A stretch of DNA of 64,000 nt from Rhipicephalus microplus (lineage: Eukaryota > Arthropoda > Arachnida > Ixodida > Ixodidae), in NCBI RefSeq assembly GCF_043290135.1, contig NC_134710.1, positions 276,850,776-276,914,775 on the forward strand, given 5' to 3'. This document shows positions 58,542 through 64,000 of the stretch, piece after piece (position 1 is the stretch's first letter; every line of letters starts with the position of its first letter). The notes under the pieces are model-generated. The model was not told the DNA's origin, did no database searches, and saw only the letters and a list, made by a program, of their open reading frames with translations. A program made the translations under genes and the position numbers.

Positions 58542-58611
58542 ATAAATGAATTGGGGAAATATGAGATCACAGTATATATACTGTCATCTCATATTTTCCC
58601 AATTCATTTAT
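58542..58611. repeat. 70-bp near-perfect hairpin
   Basis: Arms 58542-58567 and 58586-58611 match at 25 of 26 positions, and the centre ACAGTATATATACTGT is itself a palindrome. Confidence 0.93.
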
Positions 58612-61600
58612 CGCCGTTTTCTATAGAAAAAGCTGAGAGGTCGAGACCTGAGGCAAACTGTTCTTTATCCTGCTACACCGCAAAAATTATGTGGGTGAAC
58701 GAACGAATGGCATGCAAGAGAAGTGCCGTAAGTGCAGGGCAGGCAGGATCTCTCGTGGCGTAACATTTACCATTGGCAAATCGTCGTTGGTGCAGAGAGA
58801 GACATGAGGAGATGACTGTTCACCTCAAAGAACACGAAGTTTGGTTGTCTTTACGAGGTTTTAATCGCGCTTTCTTCCCCAAAGCGCAATGGCGGCTCTG
58901 TTTGAGACACTGTTATGCTTTCTCGGAGCAAGTTTTTTTCAGCAACCGTTACGTATAGTCCGGCAAATAAATCTCTCCGAGATCACTAAGTTGCATGCTT
59001 ATGTTATGTCTACGCGTACTTAGTCTCATTCATCCAGGCCGCATGAAATTGCTAAAGCGATCGTACCATCCGCTCCGTTGGCGATTTTTGCTGCCTACCT
59101 ATGTGCATGTTTGCTCGACGGTCGAAAAGGGTTATAAATGAAGTGCCACTGCCACGTATGAATTATCATCTCCAATTTTACCCATTTACTCCTGGCTGCT
59201 TGCTTTTGCGCTTGCATCGCTCAGTAGAATCTCTCGCTGTTCCATTTCTGTCCTTGCCAAGCCAGAAGGCGCTATGTGCGCTGAAGAGCAGGCGTATGCA
59301 GTTCTTCTGGGAGAAGTAAAGTGGCGGCACTGTGTTGCAGATGCTCTCGGCAAACGGCGCTCCTAGAAGCTCTTGTGTGCGCTTCCGTCCGACGGAAGCG
59401 TCATTTCCGCGCGCCATCACACGCGTGGCTGTCTCTCAGGGAAATGGTTCATCGGGGTGCCCCACTGGTGGATGGCTGGGAACGATATGTAAGAGTTGAG
59501 GGAATGAAAAAAGAAATGCCCATCCTGCCTCTGTAAGTTTTCTGCGCGGAATTTTTAGGGAAGTTTTGCCATCCCCAGCCGCTGAATTTCCTCGCTCCAT
59601 TTCGTTTTGGTCGTGCATGATAAGGCTAAGCTGCCAACTGGAATAAAATGACCCGACGCGGCATGTTTTACAGAGGCCGAAGCTGCGTTAGTTTTGTTTT
59701 GTTAATGTTTTTATATCTTTTTTCCTGTACCTTGTCCAGCTTTTGGCGTTGCAGATGAAATCGGCAGCCGGCCAAACTGACCTGCATGCGGTAGGTTCGG
59801 TCGAAGCGCGTTCGCTATCACCTCCCGTTTTGTACTTGTGAAATAAGGTATGCGTGAATTTATTCATATTGAAGGCGCCACTTGTGTTGTCCACTACGGC
59901 TCGTATTGTGTCCAGCGCTGACCATGCTCAGGTTTGTATTTTTTATTTTTCCAGATTGGTTAGATGGGTATTTACTTGCTCCTTGTTTTTTTTTGTTTTT
60001 TTTTTTGCTTGCTTGGTCGCTTTCTCTTTGTCCCTCCCGCTGGCGAGGAATTCCGATGAGTTCGCTGAAGGCCTTCCATGGGCTGAGGATAGATGCATGT
60101 AGTGAATTTTTCAGTGACCACCGGTACCGGCAAAGCTGCGCCTCGGCGCGAGTGGGCTCTCCAGGAAGCTCAGGGGTGTATCTCCGCGTGCATCTCGCTG
60201 TCGGCACGGACGTAACGCGAGTTGTACACCTGCAGTGTGTCGCTTGCCGAACAAACAAGCAGAGCGAATGGGCGCGTGTCGCGAAAACCTCGCCTGAAGA
60301 AACGATCGCGCGCGAGGCGCCTCGTACAGCGGACTATGAGTCTGCATGACGCTGGAATACTCGTCTCTCTTCCCTGTCGGACTCGGTGTGGGTTGTTGTC
60401 CAAGGTGTCATGCACGTCAGCCGCGACGGGGCGCTCCGTCGCCTCCCTTCTCGTTCCGCGACGCTCGCGCCCAAGCGTGAAAAGATTTACGCTCTTTCCG
60501 GTGTTTTTCTTCAGTACGCCGCCTCCTCGACCTGAAGGAGGAGGCCGAGCACAAACAGCGACAAACATTCGCGCGGGCGAGTGCCTCCGCATTCGTTCTC
60601 GTGGTTATTTATATAAATGCCCACCGGCGCCTGATAAGCAGCCCTGCGCCGCGTTTTTAATTTTGTCGGGCTACACCCATGCGCTCTAGTTTTTCTCTCC
60701 GTGAGTTTGCTTTCCCGCAACCTTAGCGGTCTGTGTAGCAGCCTGGCAAGCTCTTTTAGATGTCTTCTTGGTCCTCCTCGTGGGCGGGACGTTGGTTACC
60801 TCGTCGCCTAGCGACGGGCTACGTCAGCCAGGTGCCGCAGCTGTAGCCCCGATGCGAGTCGGGTTATTTGGTGGCACGGTTAGTGCTTCATTCCAGTTGG
60901 TCGCCCCCCCCCCCCCCCCCCACCCCGCCCTGGTGCTATATTTACGATAGCATGCATATTTGCGCAGTTGGACGGCGGAAGGCATCTGCCTCTTCTTTCG
61001 ACGTCTTATCGGTTCTTTCTATTTTTTTTTTCTTGTCGTTCCGGTTCTGCGCCTTTTCATTTTCATTTGTCACCAAGCTATCATCTCTATACAGTTACTA
61101 TATAGTTAATGTTTGCATCTTTCTCGAAAGGCCGAGATGCCTAAGACGCTGAATTTCGTGATTGGTTATGTGGTGGGAAGCTGGCGGTTGTTCTGTACTG
61201 TAATCCATCTTTTGTTTTTGTGTGACCCATTTGACGGGGTTGTTTTGTTTCTTTGCGTTCACCCATTTTCGCCGAAGATCGAGACCGGTATTGGACAAAT
61301 TAACGGCCGCCGCCGATGTGGCTGGAAGTATCGCGCGGTATGTTGGGTAGGGTTTCGCGGGACTGTTCTGCGGGCGTCTGTGCGAATCTGCACACTGTTT
61401 GCTTAACGCACGGATGTAGTGCGGATGTAGTGGACGCGGATGTAGCCTCTGCGGATGTAGTGCACGAGGTGCGAGCGCCTGACCAGCTCGATGCTCCGCG
61501 CCTTCCATCCCTGGTCCGGCGGCCGTTCCTGCACCGGTATTGAGAGAGGAATGCTCCTTCCTCCGGCGCATTGCCATCGGGCCCCAGGCATGGACGCCCT

Positions 61601-62549
61601 GTCGAGTAAACAGGCTGCTTTTCTGATCAAGGGCAACGCTGACCGGCCTGCGTTGTCTATTTTCAAAACGCGGGGGTATGGCCCCTACGCACCCCTATTT
61701 AGTTTCTATGGGCGTGCTGTGGTTGTACTGTATGGTGCACGGTGGCCATCGGAAGCATTCCACTTTTCCCGTTTGTCGAGTGCGAACTCTCAAACTATCG
61801 TAACTGGGGTGCATGCTGCGGAGTCGTATGTTTTCTTCGGGCGAGGCGAATTTGTGGTGTTAATTGGGAAATTCATTCGCTTACATAAAAGCGTGTTCTT
61901 CTCTTCGATATTAGCGAAGGTTGTTACGTCATTCCCACACGGCAGTCTCCGCCCTCGCTCCGTACAATCCAGCCTGTGGATGACCACTTATACCGTCTTC
62001 CTGGGGCCCAATAGACGACGCAGATGATTTGTGTCGGCTCGCTACGTACCGAAGTACATTTACGCGGCCACTCTTTGTGTTATAAGAAGTGTGTGCTGTT
62101 TGTAGTGTGCTCGGGGGAGGCGACATTCTGTACCTAAGCGAAAGGCAGGACACTGGTCATGTTTGCCTATGGGTTGTTTACTTCCAAAGAAAACATGCGC
62201 CTAGCTACACCAGTGAACTGCTCAGTATCTGACGCCATATCTGGACAGCCCTTGATGGAACAATGGATGCAGTACTTGAGCGACTGCGTGGCGTCTTCTG
62301 TTTCTCACGGATTATTCATCACCTACGAAAACTTGCTTAACATGGCTGCATGCCATGCTGCCTGCATCCTAGTGTGACTTTTGCGAGCTGTCAGCTTGCT
62401 CCTTTTTTTACTTTATACCTTCTTTCTTTTTATCCAGTTTTGGTATTCCAGTGCTCTGCTAGTCTAAGCAGTCCTTTGAGAGCAAGCAGGCTGTCTCTAC
62501 CTCTCACACAGTATGGTGAAATTTTACATTTCTTTGTTTGCTTCTGTTT
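58612..62549. other. Intronic sequence, partly GC-rich, no recognised gene
   Basis: 60.1-62.0 kb is GC-richer with several 100-180-codon frames on both strands (for example 60222-60689 +, 61491-62027 +), none with a domain I recognise. Poly-C 60906-60921. Confidence 0.35.
61410..61463. repeat. Four CGGATGTAG repeats
   Basis: The 9-base word occurs four times at 10-21-bp spacing. Confidence 0.85.
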
Positions 62550-62553
62550 ATAT

Positions 62554-62960
62554 TGCCACGTTCCATTTCCCAAGTTTTTGTTATCGTCCCAAAACACCAC
62601 ACGATTCTCAGCGCAAACCGCGCCTGCAGTTTTCGAGAAGGTTCCCGACTGCAGTAGATCATTTCGATAAGATCACGCCCACTGTGCGAACGGTACAGAT
62701 TATTCTGGAACCTACGCCACCGCCAGCGATAACGCTAGAACATTCGACGGCAAGAGTATAAATGCCGACACGTTTCGCCGCTTGTCAGTTGTTGATCGTA
62801 GGCCGACGCTCCGTTCGCCGCTATCAGTCCGAGACTGCTATCTGTGCGGGACTGCTGCTGTAATTGGACTTTCCATCTACCGGGCACAGGTTCGCCCAAA
62901 TAAACAGTTAAATCCCAACACGAAGTCTCCTGTCTTGCGCCACGTCACGACCCCGTGACA
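62554..62960 (+). mobile_element. Probable solo LTR
   Basis: 407 bp beginning TGCCACG and ending CGTGACA (short inverted ends, 6 of 7), flanked by ATAT at 62550-62553 and 62961-62964, the 4-bp target size of Ty3/gypsy elements. It contains a TATA box AGTATAAATGCC (about 62754) and AATAAA at 62899-62904 at sensible LTR positions. No internal domain is attached, so it is the product of LTR-LTR recombination. It is unrelated to the LTR at 49334. Confidence 0.75.
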
Positions 62961-62964
62961 ATAT

Positions 62965-64000
62965 TAAGAAAGCTGTCGACAAAAGCAGCCACGTATGGTC
63001 ACGTCATGTAGTACAGGCAGGCATATTATGGTATTCCTGCGAACCACACATCATGAACGCTCCTATTTGCGCGGTTTCCCGTCCCGGCGCACTGGTCATG
63101 GATTCAGAGACGCCTTCCGCGTTGTAATCGGCGCGTTTTGCACGCCTGTTTTTAGCAATACGAAACAGGCTGGATCAGGACGGAGCACAGTTGCACTGCC
63201 TGCCTTGTCCCGTCGCAGTTTGTGGCAGCGTGCCAGGCTCGCGCATTTTTTTTTTCATGTTATTTTTTCTTGGCTCTGTAGCGCTCTGGTTGTTTGCTGA
63301 GGCCGGAGGCGATGGTGCGGCGCATATACATAAAGGTCGGGTGTTGGCAGCCCTTTCCTCGTGTCCAGCGTTTGTGTCGACTGACAACTCGCAACGCACG
63401 GTCAACGACAAGGAGCGCGAATGGCTGCGGCTATTACAGAAGCATCGGGCCGAAGTGACCCTTACACTATCCATTACAGGCTTCAGGATTGATGAATGAC
63501 GTTCAAGGACAGGGCTCTAAGTGTTCGGCTTCATTGCCAGTATCAGATGTATAGTAACACCTGCTTTGGATGTGCCCCCCCCCCCCCAAAAAAAAAAAAG
63601 AAACCAGCCGATCAATGTAAACATTTTAAGAAAAACGTGAGCTGGACCGAAGCCAAACTCATCTGAATGTTTCCAGTCGTTGGGGGATGGAAAAGGAGGT
63701 TGCAAAGTCCCTCTTGCAGCTCTTTCACGAAGCAGGAGCTTTGTTTTCCTTTCTCTTTTTTATGTTGCATTTATTCTTCATTTGCGGCAATTACTTTCAA
63801 ATTAAGAAGGAAATCTAATCGACACTTTTCATCTGCTAAAGAGTATCAAACAACCCCCCCCCCCCCGCACGGCTCCTCTTTCTTTCCAATTTAGAATTTT
63901 TTTTCGGAACTGTTGACGTCCCGCTCCCCGTGTCTCTCTGTTAAAAAAGACGCGCCTCCTCCTGATTGTACTGCTCCGTCTTCTGATGGAAAACACGCAC
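62965..64000. other. No recognised gene
   Basis: Poly-C/poly-A run near 63578-63600 and poly-C near 63853-63867. Short frames only. Confidence 0.4.

Noticed and set aside
61491..62027. 178-codon plus-strand frame in GC-rich sequence
   Set aside because: No domain, no splice or promoter support; overlapping frames on both strands are equally long.

Overview
The window looks like nuclear DNA of a hard (ixodid) tick. The main reasons are a very dense tRNA-derived SINE that matches what I know as the ixodid Ruka family (name from memory, no search run), Penelope-like, CR1-like and RTE-like retroelements, and an intron-rich, AT-leaning, microsatellite-rich texture. Species cannot be fixed from sequence alone.

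Only one host gene is clear: the first coding exon of a Vav-family guanine nucleotide exchange factor (15397-15606, + strand), with a good start context, an open calponin-homology N-terminus and a splice donor. No later Vav exon was recognised, so I infer that most of 15607-64000 is intron 1.

Layout. 1-6.3 kb: SINE copies, microsatellites, and a TIR DNA element (4993-5857) carrying a nested SINE. 6.4-12.4 kb: a stack on the minus strand in which an old CR1/L2-type LINE (ORF1, endonuclease and RT remnants) is broken by three SINEs, by an RTE-type LINE that itself carries a SINE, and by a 140-bp-period repeat. 13.3-13.6 kb: a Penelope-like RT fragment. 14.9-15.6 kb: Vav 5' region and exon 1. 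16-34 kb: intron with microsatellites, SINEs, a foldback repeat (26667-27055), a second locus of the 140-bp-period repeat (27.3-28.0 kb), a Harbinger-like TIR element (28093-28960) and a Penelope-derived foldback (32.6-33.3 kb). 35-49 kb: a second SINE family, more SINEs and a compact TIR element (41729-42179). 49334-54696: a complete Ty3/gypsy retrotransposon with apparently identical LTRs, intact gag and pol, and a -1 frameshift signal, inserted in a (TA)n tract. 55300-56185: a head-to-head Penelope-like inverted dimer with a 12-bp target-site duplication. 57-58.6 kb: long microsatellites and hairpins. 62554-62960: a solo LTR.

Functionally the window is one gene 5' end plus a layered record of transposition. 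The Ty3/gypsy element is the only multi-gene unit that could still work: LTR promoter, primer-binding site, Gag, frameshifted protease/RT/RNase H/integrase, polypurine tract. The most unusual architecture is the repeated head-to-head Penelope-like dimer, seen at two loci.
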